Shown here: one piece after another, positions 7,206 through 14,321 of the stretch
How positions within the stretch are numbered: position 1 is the first letter of the stretch
Layout of the letters: each line of letters begins with the position of its first letter
Source: JAKFDK01 sp036676195
Lineage (GTDB): Bacteria; Bacillota; Sulfobacillia; Symbiobacteriales; ZC4RG38
Direction: 5' to 3'
Length of the DNA: 18,257 nt
Assembly (NCBI GenBank): GCA_036676195.1
Contig: JAKFDK010000036.1
Span: forward strand, 1 to 18,257
The notes under the pieces: model-generated
Seen by the model: the letters and a program-made list of their open reading frames with translations, nothing else
What the model was told of the DNA's origin: nothing
Database searches by the model: none
Position numbers and translations under genes: made by a program

Positions 7206-8753
7206 TTAGCCGGAGCGAGCACTGGCCCCGGTGGCCAGAGCGGGGTTCATGTCATAATCGCCCACGGTGCGGGCGCGGCCCATCCGGCGCACCACCGCCG
7301 GTATACCATAAGTTTCGGCGAAGTGGCGCCAGTACAGCAGTTCTTCCCGGGAGTGCAGCAGGCCGCCCCAGGGCAGGCGCCGCTCGGCGGCAAACTCACC
7401 GGCCGAAACCATGTCCCCGGCGTACTGCTCCAGGAACTGGCCTGAACCGGTGCCAAGGGAGAATTTCTCCTTCTTCCGCCACACTACCTCCTGCGGCAGG
7501 TAGGCTTCGGCCGCCTTGCGCAGCAGCCACTTTTCAGTTTGCCCCTCCGGCCCCAGTTTCAGGCCAGGGTGAATGCTGAAGGCCAGTTCCACCACCGGCA
7601 ATTCCAAAAAGGGTACCCGCGCTTCCAGGCCATGGGCCATGCTCAGGCGGTCGGCCCGCTGCAGGTTGCTGCGGTGCAGCCCAGCGGTGATCCGCCGCAG
7701 TTCCTCGCCCAGGGCCCGGGGCTGACCGGACAACTGCTTCAGATAGTGATAACCGGCGAACAGTTCGTCGGCCCCCTCGCCTGTCAGCACCACCTTCACA
7801 TGGCGGGCCGCCAGCTTGCTGGCGAAGTGCGTGGCCACGGCGCTGCGCACCAGGGGCACATCAAACGACTCCAGGTGGTGAATCACGCCCGGCAGGGCTT
7901 CCGCCACCTCGGCCGGTGTGTAGGCCCATTCATGATGCTCGGTGCCCAGTTGGGCGGCGGCCTGGCGGGCGTACTGCAGGTCGGCCGAGCCGACCATGCC
8001 GACGGCAAAGGACTTGAGGCCAGGCCCATACAGGCGGTGGGCCAGGGCGGCCACCAGGGTGGAATCCAGCCCCCCGGACAGGAACACCCCCACCTCCACG
8101 TCGGACACCAGGCAACGGGCCACCGCCTCCTGCAGGCGGCGCCGGATCAGGCGGACGGCCAGGGCGGCGTCCCGAATGGCCTGGCTGCCCGATGGCCGCT
8201 GCCAGAAGCGGTGCAGGCCGTGCCCGCTCAGGTAGTAGTGCCCGGGCGGGAAGGCATGCACGTTACCGGTATGGGGCAACAGGGCCTTGATTTCAGACCC
8301 GAACAACAGGCGCCCCCGGGCGTCGCGGCCCCAGTACAGGGGCTTGATGCCCAGGGGGTCACGGGCCAGGAACAGGTTCCCCTGCCGGTCCCGGATCGCC
8401 AGGGCGTACATGCCCAGCAGCCGCCCGAGCATCTTTGGTCCCTCATTCTCGTACAGGTGCAGGGCCACCTCGCCGTCGGAGCCGGTGCGCAGGGTATGCC
8501 CCCGCAGGCGGTCCCGCTGTTCCCGGTAGTTATAAATTTCCCCATTGCAGACCAGATCCAGCGTGCCGTCCTCGTTGGTTAATGGTTGCCGGCCGCCGGC
8601 CGGGTCAATAATGGCCAGACGCACGTGACCCAGGCCGCCCCCGGTATCAGCGGCTGTGCCGCGCCCGTCCGGCCCGCGGTGGGCCAGGGCGGCCATCATT
8701 GGCTCCAGCATGGCGGCGGCTTCCCCACCCCGGACTCCGGCTATCCCGCACAT
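7206..8753 (-). CDS. asnB: Glutamine-dependent asparagine synthetase-like amidotransferase
   Basis: The 515-residue product has an N-terminal class II glutaminase with nucleophile C2, RGPDG (26-30) and NGEIYNY (70-76). A synthetase domain follows, with the PP-loop SGGLDS (226-231), GEGADELFAGY (325-335) and HGLEARVPFL. It would adenylate a carboxylate and amidate it with glutamine-derived ammonia. It is shorter than Escherichia coli AsnB (554) and Bacillus AsnB (632). ATG 8753 follows a perfect AGGAGGT and overlaps the end of the upstream cobalamin-protein gene by 13 bp, so translation is coupled. That context, with an opine-dehydrogenase homologue and a methyltransferase, suggests amidation of a specialised acid, but plain aspartate to asparagine cannot be excluded. 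Confidence 0.9.
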   Translation of the reverse strand: MCGIAGVRGGEAAAMLEPMMAALAHRGPDGRGTAADTGGGLGHVRLAIIDPAGGRQPLTNEDGTLDLVCNGEIYNYREQRDRLRGHTLRTGSDGEVALHLYENEGPKMLGRLLGMYALAIRDRQGNLFLARDPLGIKPLYWGRDARGRLLFGSEIKALLPHTGNVHAFPPGHYYLSGHGLHRFWQRPSGSQAIRDAALAVRLIRRRLQEAVARCLVSDVEVGVFLSGGLDSTLVAALAHRLYGPGLKSFAVGMVGSADLQYARQAAAQLGTEHHEWAYTPAEVAEALPGVIHHLESFDVPLVRSAVATHFASKLAARHVKVVLTGEGADELFAGYHYLKQLSGQPRALGEELRRITAGLHRSNLQRADRLSMAHGLEARVPFLELPVVELAFSIHPGLKLGPEGQTEKWLLRKAAEAYLPQEVVWRKKEKFSLGTGSGQFLEQYAGDMVSAGEFAAERRLPWGGLLHSREELLYWRHFAETYGIPAVVRRMGRARTVGDYDMNPALATGASARSG

Positions 8754-10432
8754 ATCCCGACCTCCTGGTTGTTGTGTTGTGTTTGTCGGTGGGCCGCCAG
8801 CAGGCGGCCCACCCGCTCGGCCTCGGGCAGCGGCTGCCGGGTCGCCGGGTCCACGGCCACGCAGGCGCCACCGACCAGGGCAGTCACCACCTGGCCGCGG
8901 CCGGCCGGGTTGCCGCGCAGGTGCGGCGCGTCCAGCAGGCCCAGGGCCACCGCCCGTGCCAGGGTGGTCGTGTCGGTGTAGGGGTCAGGGGTGCCGGCCG
9001 GGGCCAGCGACCGGATGGCCGCCAGCAGAACGCCTGCTTCAGACACCAGGTGGTCCCGGCGCTCCTGCACCCGGGTATCGGCAGCCAGGTCCGGTGCCCC
9101 CAGCAACACCTGGCGTAATGTACCGTCCACCACCTTGCAGGCGGCGATCACATCACTGGCAGTGGCAACGTACATGGCCTCGCTGTGGCCAACCACATGC
9201 ATAATGTGGGGCTGCACCTGCATCTGCAGATACGTGCTGGCCGCCAGGTGGCCCCTGGCCACCTCCGGATCGGGCGGCATGGAGGTCAGGCCAGCCCGGG
9301 TTTCCCGCCATACCCGGAACTGCGATCCCTGCAGGCTTTCTACCAGAGCCAGCTTGGCCAGCATCTTGGCCAGGTCCATCCGGGGCGAGGTGCCGGGCGG
9401 GTTGTTAAACATCAGTTGCTGGATGTAATCCTGCACACCGGCCGCCCGGGCGTTGCAGGCAGCCAGATAGGCGGCCGCCACCGCCACCACATCCGGTGCG
9501 TCCCGCAGGCTCCAGTGGTGGGATTCGTTCATTTCCACCGGGATCCCCCGCTGCGCGTGCCAGCGCATCAGGGCCTGGGTTTCGGGGATTGCCTCCGCCA
9601 GGCTGCGCCGGCTGCGGCCGTCCAGCCGGGTGTACCAGAACAGGGGAATGGCGCACCAGGCGTTGTGGATAGTCTGCTGCAGCATTTCCGCCCAGCGCAT
9701 GGTGTCGCGGGTGCCGCTGTAGCAGCGCACGAGCGGATAGTTGCCGGTGCGGGTATGGGCGTAGATCTCCTGCAGGTCCCGGGCCGTCCGTACCGGCACA
9801 CCGCCGGCCCCGTCCTGCGCCGGTTCCATCTCGTCCGGGCGAAAGAAGTGCTCCTGGGCGTTCTGGTCAGTGCCCAGGGAGAGCACGTCGAGCACCCCGG
9901 CCTGGGCGATTTCCCAGGCGCCGGCCACCGTGGCGGCCACGGTGGGCTGGCCGAAGTGGTGACGAATCAAGGGGTAGGGTGCCTTCCAGGCGATGCGCTC
10001 CACCAGGGTCTGGGGCGGCTCCGCCTGCCCGCCGGCACCAGCGGCGCCGCCGCGCAAAAAGGCGAGGGCGTCCGTTGGGGTGGCGTCAGACGGGAAAACC
10101 GCCGTAAAGAAGCCGCTTTCCGCCGCAATCTGGGCGCAGGGGGTTGTGCCGCCAAACACCCAGTTCAGGTGCGCCAGGCCGGCGGCCGCCACGGCGGTGC
10201 GCAACTCCTGCAGTACGCCCGCCCAGGCCCCGGGGGTCAGCCGGTAGCCCACGGCCACGGTGTCCGGCCGGTGCTCTGACACCGCCGCCAGCAGTTCCGG
10301 CACGGAAATGGCCGGACCCAGGCAGATGGTGGGGATGCCGGTGGACTCAGCCAGGTTCAGAAAGTTCACAACTCCAGCTACGTGCACGCAGTCCCCAATG
10401 GCGGCGCCCAGAATCAGGCGAGGCTGTGTCAC
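8741..10432 (-). CDS. Cobalamin-binding protein with glutamate-mutase-E-like region
   Basis: In this 563-residue protein the N-terminal 130 residues look like a B12-binding Rossmann domain: GDCVHVAG (13-20), then VGYRLTP (61-67) in the place of the usual SxL, and FGG (93-95). The usual base-off signature is DxHxxG; here the order is D14-x-x-H17-x-x-G20, one residue longer. Residues about 140-470 are a long, conserved-looking region that could be the catalytic barrel. Residues about 490-540 (LARAVALGLLDAPHLRGN) recall the C-terminus of methylaspartate/glutamate mutase subunit E. A fused sigma-epsilon-type mutase is my best guess; the substrate is unknown. The GTG start directly follows the upstream TGA and has AAGGGGGG inside the upstream gene. 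Its own end overlaps asnB. Confidence 0.65.
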   Translation of the reverse strand: MTQPRLILGAAIGDCVHVAGVVNFLNLAESTGIPTICLGPAISVPELLAAVSEHRPDTVAVGYRLTPGAWAGVLQELRTAVAAAGLAHLNWVFGGTTPCAQIAAESGFFTAVFPSDATPTDALAFLRGGAAGAGGQAEPPQTLVERIAWKAPYPLIRHHFGQPTVAATVAGAWEIAQAGVLDVLSLGTDQNAQEHFFRPDEMEPAQDGAGGVPVRTARDLQEIYAHTRTGNYPLVRCYSGTRDTMRWAEMLQQTIHNAWCAIPLFWYTRLDGRSRRSLAEAIPETQALMRWHAQRGIPVEMNESHHWSLRDAPDVVAVAAAYLAACNARAAGVQDYIQQLMFNNPPGTSPRMDLAKMLAKLALVESLQGSQFRVWRETRAGLTSMPPDPEVARGHLAASTYLQMQVQPHIMHVVGHSEAMYVATASDVIAACKVVDGTLRQVLLGAPDLAADTRVQERRDHLVSEAGVLLAAIRSLAPAGTPDPYTDTTTLARAVALGLLDAPHLRGNPAGRGQVVTALVGGACVAVDPATRQPLPEAERVGRLLAAHRQTQHNNQEVGICAG

Positions 10433-11620
10433 TCAGTTCAGCCCCCCTTCATCGACGATCAGGCGGATCTCGGCCGGATCAACCCCCTGCAGACCCAGGG
10501 CGGCCAGGTTGCGGCCGTTCATGCGGTAGTCGCAGCCCAGCAGGGCGCCGGTCAGGCTGATCAACCCTTCCAGGGTCGGGCACGCCACGCCGGCGGCTCC
10601 CCCCAGTTCGGCCAGCGGCACCAGGCCGGTGGGTACGTCTTCCCGCAGGTAGCGGTGGTCGATGGCGGTGGGGGCCATGATTTCCTGGTAAGCCGGGTTA
10701 CGGATGACCGCCCGGCGCAGGTCGGCCTCGTGGCCGCCATAGGCATCGGCCAGCCACTCTTGCAGGGTGCGGGCAGGCACGCCGTAGGCCCGGGCCACGG
10801 CGCAGCGCTCGGCGTCCGCCGCCGCCAGCACGGCGGCCACCGCCGAAGTGAGCCCGTCGGTGTAGAAGCGGAAGCTGCCGCCGGCGCCCTCGATCCGCCC
10901 GGCGTTCAGCAGGGTGATCACAGGATGCAGCATGGCGCCCATGTTCTCGAACGAGGTGTGCAGGACCGAAGTCGCCGGCGTGAGCATGGGCAGCAGGGGC
11001 AGGCACCGCTCCAGGAGCAGGGGCGTGCGGCTCGACGGCAGCGCTGCCACCGGCACCCCCCGCTTGATGCCCAGGATATTGGCCATACCCGGACCGATGG
11101 CCCGGCTGGCAAAGGGGAAGGTTTGTGCCTCTCCCACCGTTACATCGGCCAGGCAGCCATGACGCCGCAGTTCCCGGCGGAACTCCAGGGCGCCGCCGGT
11201 CCGGCCCGGCACCAGCAAAATGACCTGATCGTCCGCCAGGTACGGGGCGCAGGCCCGCGCCACCTCCCGGTGCGCCGAGGCCGGCAGCGCCACCAGCACC
11301 ACATCGACCCCCTGCACGGCGGCAGCCAGGCTGGAGGTTACCCGCAACGGGCGGGTGCGGCTACCGTTGAGGATAATGCCCCCCTGGGTTGCCACCCCCT
11401 GCAACGGGCCGGGGGAACGGTTCCACAGGCAGACCGGGGCACCGGCCAGGGCCAGGTAACCGGCCAGGGCCAGGCCGCCGTGGCCGGCGCCCAGTACGGC
11501 CGCCGACGGCAGCGCGGGCAGTCGGCGGGGAGACGACCGGCGGGGGCTCCGGGACCTCGGGGGCAACAGCCGGGACAGTTCCGGGGTGGAAAGGGACGAC
11601 AATGGCAGTGTGGCAGACAT
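10433..11620 (-). CDS. NAD(P)-dependent opine/octopine dehydrogenase family protein
   Basis: Family members reductively join an amino acid's amine to a 2-oxo acid. The 395-residue product has a Rossmann dinucleotide motif GAGHGG (44-49). Its C-terminal octopine-dehydrogenase-like domain has HPVITLLNAGRIE (H232 onward) and REDVPTGL (D328). The H-to-D spacing (96) is close to the catalytic His-Asp pair of characterised opine dehydrogenases. The first 38 residues are Arg/Ser/Pro-rich and look disordered. ATG 11620 is chosen for the GGAGGAGGGAG just upstream; longer readings run back into the riboswitch terminator. It is the first gene of the four-gene operon under the c-di-AMP riboswitch. Substrates are unknown; a ketopantoate-reductase-like role is a weaker alternative. 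Confidence 0.8.
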   Translation of the reverse strand: MSATLPLSSLSTPELSRLLPPRSRSPRRSSPRRLPALPSAAVLGAGHGGLALAGYLALAGAPVCLWNRSPGPLQGVATQGGIILNGSRTRPLRVTSSLAAAVQGVDVVLVALPASAHREVARACAPYLADDQVILLVPGRTGGALEFRRELRRHGCLADVTVGEAQTFPFASRAIGPGMANILGIKRGVPVAALPSSRTPLLLERCLPLLPMLTPATSVLHTSFENMGAMLHPVITLLNAGRIEGAGGSFRFYTDGLTSAVAAVLAAADAERCAVARAYGVPARTLQEWLADAYGGHEADLRRAVIRNPAYQEIMAPTAIDHRYLREDVPTGLVPLAELGGAAGVACPTLEGLISLTGALLGCDYRMNGRNLAALGLQGVDPAEIRLIVDEGGLN

Positions 11621-11705
11621 GGAACTCCCTCCTCCGATTTTGTTTTGGGGCTGTCCGCACCAGCGGGGGACAGCTCGGGAGGGGGGGCATCGCCCCAGCA
11701 GGGGT

Positions 11706-11744
11706 AAAAAAGCACACAAAAAGCCCCCGGGCGGCGCCCAGGGG
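11706..11744 (-). terminator. Riboswitch-controlled rho-independent terminator
   Basis: On the minus strand CCCCTGGGC (11744-11736) pairs with GCCCGGGGG (11732-11724) around a three-base loop. CTTTTT follows at once and a second run TTTTTT lies at 11711-11706. It sits 39 bp after the aptamer and 86 bp before the first operon gene. CAGGGG in the linker (11770-11765) can pair with CCCCTG of the 5' terminator arm and could act as an antiterminator. Confidence 0.85.
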
Positions 11745-11782
11745 TCTGTGCAGACAGACTCCGGCCCCTGCCTCCTCCGCAA

Positions 11783-11963
11783 CGCCTACGAGGTTAGCTG
11801 ACGGGCTCGGGCTGTAGAGGTTGCCCTATTCGCCCGGGGCTGGCTGCCCCGGCGAAATACGCCCCGTTCCCGGTCAGACTCCCTGCCGTAACAGGGCGCT
11901 GATCCGGGAGGTGGTTCCCCCGCTCCCCCACCATGCTGGGTGAGAGACTCGACGATCCAGGCG
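11783..11963 (-). promoter_or_regulatory. Cyclic di-AMP riboswitch aptamer (ydaO/yuaA type)
   Basis: The minus strand carries the hallmarks of the ydaO class: GGGGGAACC (11921-11913), an internal AGGGCAACCTCTACAGCCC, and the 3' signature CCCGTCAGCTAACCTCG (11805-11789). Together these align closely with the known Thermoanaerobacter aptamer. The ends close as P1, CGCCT (11963-11959) with AGGCG (11787-11783). A separate hairpin, GGCCACC/GGTGGCC, lies just upstream (11980-11963). The element precedes an intrinsic terminator, so by analogy c-di-AMP binding should stop transcription of the downstream operon. The assignment rests on motif recall and hand alignment, not on a covariance model search. 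Confidence 0.9.
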
Positions 11964-12009
11964 GCCACCGTGTGGTGGCCTGTTGGGTATGCAATTCGGC
12001 TCTGGGACT

Positions 12010-12039
12010 ATTTTATCAGGATGAGCTGTCTGCCGTCAA
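12010..12039 (-). promoter_or_regulatory. Sigma-A-type promoter of the riboswitch operon
   Basis: On the minus strand TTGACG (12039-12034) and TAAAAT (12015-12010) are 18 bp apart, each 5/6 matches to consensus. The predicted start, near 12003, gives a leader of about 380 nt that contains the riboswitch and terminator. No terminator separates this promoter from the arsA-like operon upstream, so read-through is also possible. Confidence 0.75.
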
Positions 12040-12092
12040 CTTTCCTGTGTATCAATAAGTTGTCGGTTCTGTAACAATCGACCGGCAGGCGA

Positions 12093-12341
12093 TCACTCCT
12101 CCACCGGGATGCTGGTGGCGCCTCCTCCGGCTCCGGACTCTGGCGCGGGCTCCTGCCCGGGCTCCGCCTCTGGCTCCGGGCAGGCCAGGGCTGCATCCGC
12201 CAGTGCCCGCAGCCCCAGCCATACCTCCCGGCGGGCCGCCCGGAAGTGCCGGTCCGCCCCGGCCGGTACCCGCGGCCGCTGCCACACCCGCCCCAGATCA
12301 AAGAGGACATCGATCAGATGATGGGCCTGTTCCCGCTGCAT
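12093..12341 (-). CDS. Small conserved-looking partner of the ArsA-like ATPase (82 aa)
   Basis: ATG 12341 follows GGGAGGGG by six nucleotides and lies three bases after the end of the ArsA-like gene, so the two are almost certainly cotranscribed. The first 55 residues look helical, with regularly spaced hydrophobic and arginine residues (DVLFDLGRVWQRPR, REVWLGLRALADAAL). The last 27 are Pro/Glu/Gly-rich and probably disordered. No family, signal peptide or membrane segment is recognised. The coupling suggests it acts with the ATPase, for example as a client or adaptor, but this is inference only. Confidence 0.65.
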   Translation of the reverse strand: MQREQAHHLIDVLFDLGRVWQRPRVPAGADRHFRAARREVWLGLRALADAALACPEPEAEPGQEPAPESGAGGGATSIPVEE

Positions 12342-12344
12342 CCT

Positions 12345-13544
12345 TTACCCCTCCCGTGTCATCTCGTCCGGCTGGCGTTCACCAAAGCGAATCAGCAGGT
12401 GCTGGTCGGAAAAGCGGGCGCCCAGGACCGGGCGTCCCATCAGGGCTCGGGGCAAAATCACCTTCCGCCGGTAGGCCCCCACCTGCACCGTCAGTTCATC
12501 GCCCCGCTGAGTCAGGTTGATGTCGTCCCGGGCGGCAAAACCCACCGCCAGGTCCAGTACATAGCCCGTCGGCTCCTTGCGGATCGTCTCCGCCCGCCCG
12601 GTGTAAAGCACCGCCTCGGGTTCAGTGCCGGCAAAGGCGGCTTCCGCCATCCGGGCCAGCATGGGCAGGCCCACCACCTCCGTCTCCAGCAGTGGTACCC
12701 GCAGGATGGGCAGGGGGCTGAACGCCGCCCGGATCTCCTCGTCATATTTACCCTGAATCTGCCGCCACCCCGCCAGGTAGCTGCCGTCGGCCGCCGCCGG
12801 AAGCACCCGGTTCACCACCACGGCGTCGGTATGAAATCCGAACAGATTCAGGTACGTGAACGAGCGCCGGGCCTCGGCCAGCACCATCTTCTCCGGGTTC
12901 AGCACGATGCGGACCGAGGTGATAAGCGGGTCCAGCAGCAGGCGCTGCAATTCCTCCATCTCCAGGCAGAACCTTTCGACCGCGGCCATCACATCGTCGC
13001 CAGGCAGTTCCAGGCCACCACCGGTCACTGCCCGAGCCACCGGGCGGGCAATCTTCACAACCCGCCGCTGGATGGGGAAAATCTTTTTCAGCCACCAGCT
13101 CATGGTGGTCGGGTACGACAACAGTCGCAGCGTCTCCCCCGTAGGGGCGCAGTCTACCACCAGCGCGTCGTACTGCCCGCTGCGGGCAAAATCGCGGATC
13201 CGCAGCAGGGCAAACAATTCCTCCAGCCCGGGGAACACCAGCAGTTCCTCGGCATTCACGTCGCTGACTTTGGCCCACTGCAGGACGCCGGCGAACCAAC
13301 GCTGGATGGCGCCCCAGTTCCGCTCCGCTTCCCGCAGGCTGTCCACTTCCACGCCCCATAGCCGCTCGCTCACGCATACCGGCTCCGGCCCCAGCGGCCG
13401 GTCCAGGGCATCGGCCAGGCTGTGGGCGGCGTCGGTGCTGACCACCAGCGTCCGGTGCCCCCGGGCCGCCAACTGCACCCCGGTGGCCGCCGCTATACTG
13501 GTCTTACCCACGCCACCCTTGCCGGTATAAACAAGCACCCGCAT
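12345..13544 (-). CDS. ArsA/Get3-like ATPase with C-terminal HSP20-like domain
   Basis: This 399-residue P-loop ATPase of the SIMIBI class has GKGGVGKTS (8-16, deviant Walker A), STDAAHS (36-42) and DCAPTGETLRLL (131-142, the ArsA switch II region, usually DTAPTG). After about residue 310 a beta-rich tail (GYVLDLAVGF, DELTVQVGAYRRKVILP) resembles the ArsA HSP20-like domain. It is a single-ATPase protein without the paired cysteines that bind arsenite in Escherichia coli ArsA, and no arsB or arsC lies nearby. A chaperone or targeting role is therefore more likely than arsenite export. ATG 13544 has AGGAGGGG eight nucleotides upstream. A MarR-type operator lies just before it. Confidence 0.88.
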   Translation of the reverse strand: MRVLVYTGKGGVGKTSIAAATGVQLAARGHRTLVVSTDAAHSLADALDRPLGPEPVCVSERLWGVEVDSLREAERNWGAIQRWFAGVLQWAKVSDVNAEELLVFPGLEELFALLRIRDFARSGQYDALVVDCAPTGETLRLLSYPTTMSWWLKKIFPIQRRVVKIARPVARAVTGGGLELPGDDVMAAVERFCLEMEELQRLLLDPLITSVRIVLNPEKMVLAEARRSFTYLNLFGFHTDAVVVNRVLPAAADGSYLAGWRQIQGKYDEEIRAAFSPLPILRVPLLETEVVGLPMLARMAEAAFAGTEPEAVLYTGRAETIRKEPTGYVLDLAVGFAARDDINLTQRGDELTVQVGAYRRKVILPRALMGRPVLGARFSDQHLLIRFGERQPDEMTREG

Positions 13545-13561
13545 CGCTGGTCCCCTCCTAT

Positions 13562-13579
13562 TACTACGATCTCGAAGTA
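13562..13579. promoter_or_regulatory. Palindromic operator upstream of the ArsA-like gene (site A)
   Basis: TACTACGATCTCGAAGTA is an 18-bp near-perfect inverted repeat of the form TACTWCGA-NN-TCGWAGTA. It lies 17 bp upstream of the ArsA-like start codon and downstream of the marR stop. Two related sites precede marR, so it is probably bound by that regulator. Confidence 0.75.
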
Positions 13580-13620
13580 TTGCCCGTACAGAGGCGCAAC
13601 GCCCTGGTTCAGGCCCGGCT

Positions 13621-14097
13621 TCAGTCCTCGATCACAATCCGCCGGGCCCCGGTCTCTGCGCCGCCAACCGGCCCGGTGGCCGGGGGTTGCAGGGCCGCCA
13701 GGATCTTGTGTATGAGCCCGAGTAATTGCTGCAGTTCCTCGGGGCTGAGGGCGGCCTGCACCCGCCCCAGCACTTGATCTACCTGTCCCCGGGCCCGGGC
13801 CGCCAGCGCCTGCCCTTCGTCGGTGAGCCGCAGGAGCACCACCCGCCGGTCCCGGGACTGCCGCTGCCGCTCCACCAGCCCGCGGCGCTCCAGCCGGGCG
13901 CCAATTCCGGTGACGGTGCTCAGGGGTGCACCCAGGTCGGCCGCCAGTTCCGACATGGTAGCCGCGCCCCGCCGCTGCAGCATGAACAGAGCCAGCCAGT
14001 CAGACCTGGGCAGGGTCCGCTCCAGTGCCTGCCATTCCGGGTCAAACAGCGGCAGGCGGATGCCACCGGCCAGGATCATCTCCAGAAACTGTTCCAT
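13621..14097 (-). CDS. MarR-family transcriptional regulator
   Basis: The 158-residue product is a typical winged-helix MarR protein. It has a recognition region (MSELAADLGAPLSTVTGIGARLERRGLV), the conserved wing (RQSRDRRVVLLRLTDEG) and C-terminal dimerisation helices (SPEELQQLLGLIHKIL). MarR proteins are homodimeric repressors released by small ligands or oxidation; no cysteine is present, so a thiol switch is unlikely. ATG 14097 is preferred over GTG 14109 because GAGGG precedes it closely. Its promoter contains two copies of an 18-bp palindrome and the next gene carries a third, implying autoregulation and control of the ArsA-like operon. Confidence 0.92.
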   Translation of the reverse strand: MEQFLEMILAGGIRLPLFDPEWQALERTLPRSDWLALFMLQRRGAATMSELAADLGAPLSTVTGIGARLERRGLVERQRQSRDRRVVLLRLTDEGQALAARARGQVDQVLGRVQAALSPEELQQLLGLIHKILAALQPPATGPVGGAETGARRIVIED

Positions 14098-14110
14098 GAC
14101 CGCCCTCACT

Positions 14111-14128
14111 TACTACGACTTCGAAGTA
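14111..14128. promoter_or_regulatory. Palindromic operator in the marR leader (site B)
   Basis: TACTACGACTTCGAAGTA has the same 18-bp palindrome as site A. It lies between the marR -10 element and start codon, where a bound repressor would block initiation or elongation. Confidence 0.75.
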
Positions 14129-14140
14129 TCGACTGCCCCC

Positions 14141-14169
14141 ATCATACTACGGAATCGAAGAATCGGCAA
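14141..14169 (-). promoter_or_regulatory. marR promoter
   Basis: On the minus strand TTGCCG (14169-14164) and TATGAT (14146-14141) are exactly 17 bp apart. The spacer is filled by operator site C, a classic repressor arrangement. Confidence 0.7.
14145..14162. promoter_or_regulatory. Degenerate palindromic operator in the marR promoter spacer (site C)
   Basis: TACTACGGAATCGAAGAA matches 14 of 18 positions of site B and lies between the -35 and -10 elements of marR. Its start is 34 bp from that of site B, slightly more than three helical turns. Confidence 0.6.
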
Positions 14170-14258
14170 CTCCTTGCCTGACAATTCGTACGCCGCCCAC
14201 AGCAGAGGCGCGGAGGCTGGGCCTGCCCACCGATTTCCGGAGCTGTCCGGCCCGTCAG

Positions 14259-14272
14259 GTGACCGCTGTCAC
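14259..14272. promoter_or_regulatory. CRP/FNR-family-type operator
   Basis: GTGACCGCTGTCAC contains perfect GTGAC/GTCAC arms, equivalent to the CRP-type GTGA-N6-TCAC. It lies 50 bp before the CGCGG-like gene. AATGAT at 14290-14295 could be a -10, which would place the site near -37, close to the class II activator position. No CRP/FNR gene is in the window. Confidence 0.4.
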
Positions 14273-14321
14273 GGCCAACAGCGACCAGGAATGATAGCTT
14301 GGCTCCAGGGAGGTGGCCTGC

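Noticed and set aside
6342..11620. Staphylopine-type opine metallophore cluster or N-acetylglutaminylglutamine amide cluster
   Set aside because: There is no nicotianamine-synthase-like gene, histidine racemase or metal transporter for the first, and no acetyltransferase/ligase partner for the second. Only one gene family is shared with each.
10382..11707. 441-codon plus-strand ORF, and similar ones at 9185-10279 and 7539-8582
   Set aside because: They are antisense to clearly coding genes and rich in His, Gln, Gly and Arg without motifs.
11783..11963. T-box or cobalamin riboswitch upstream of the operon
   Set aside because: A B12 or aminoacyl-tRNA sensor would suit the genes, but the T-box and B12-box signatures are absent, whereas the ydaO-type 3' signature GTCAGCTAAC with GGGGGAACC is clear.
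12345..13544. Arsenic resistance operon
   Set aside because: No arsB, arsC or arsR is nearby, the regulator is MarR-type, and the paired arsenite-binding cysteines of ArsA are missing.
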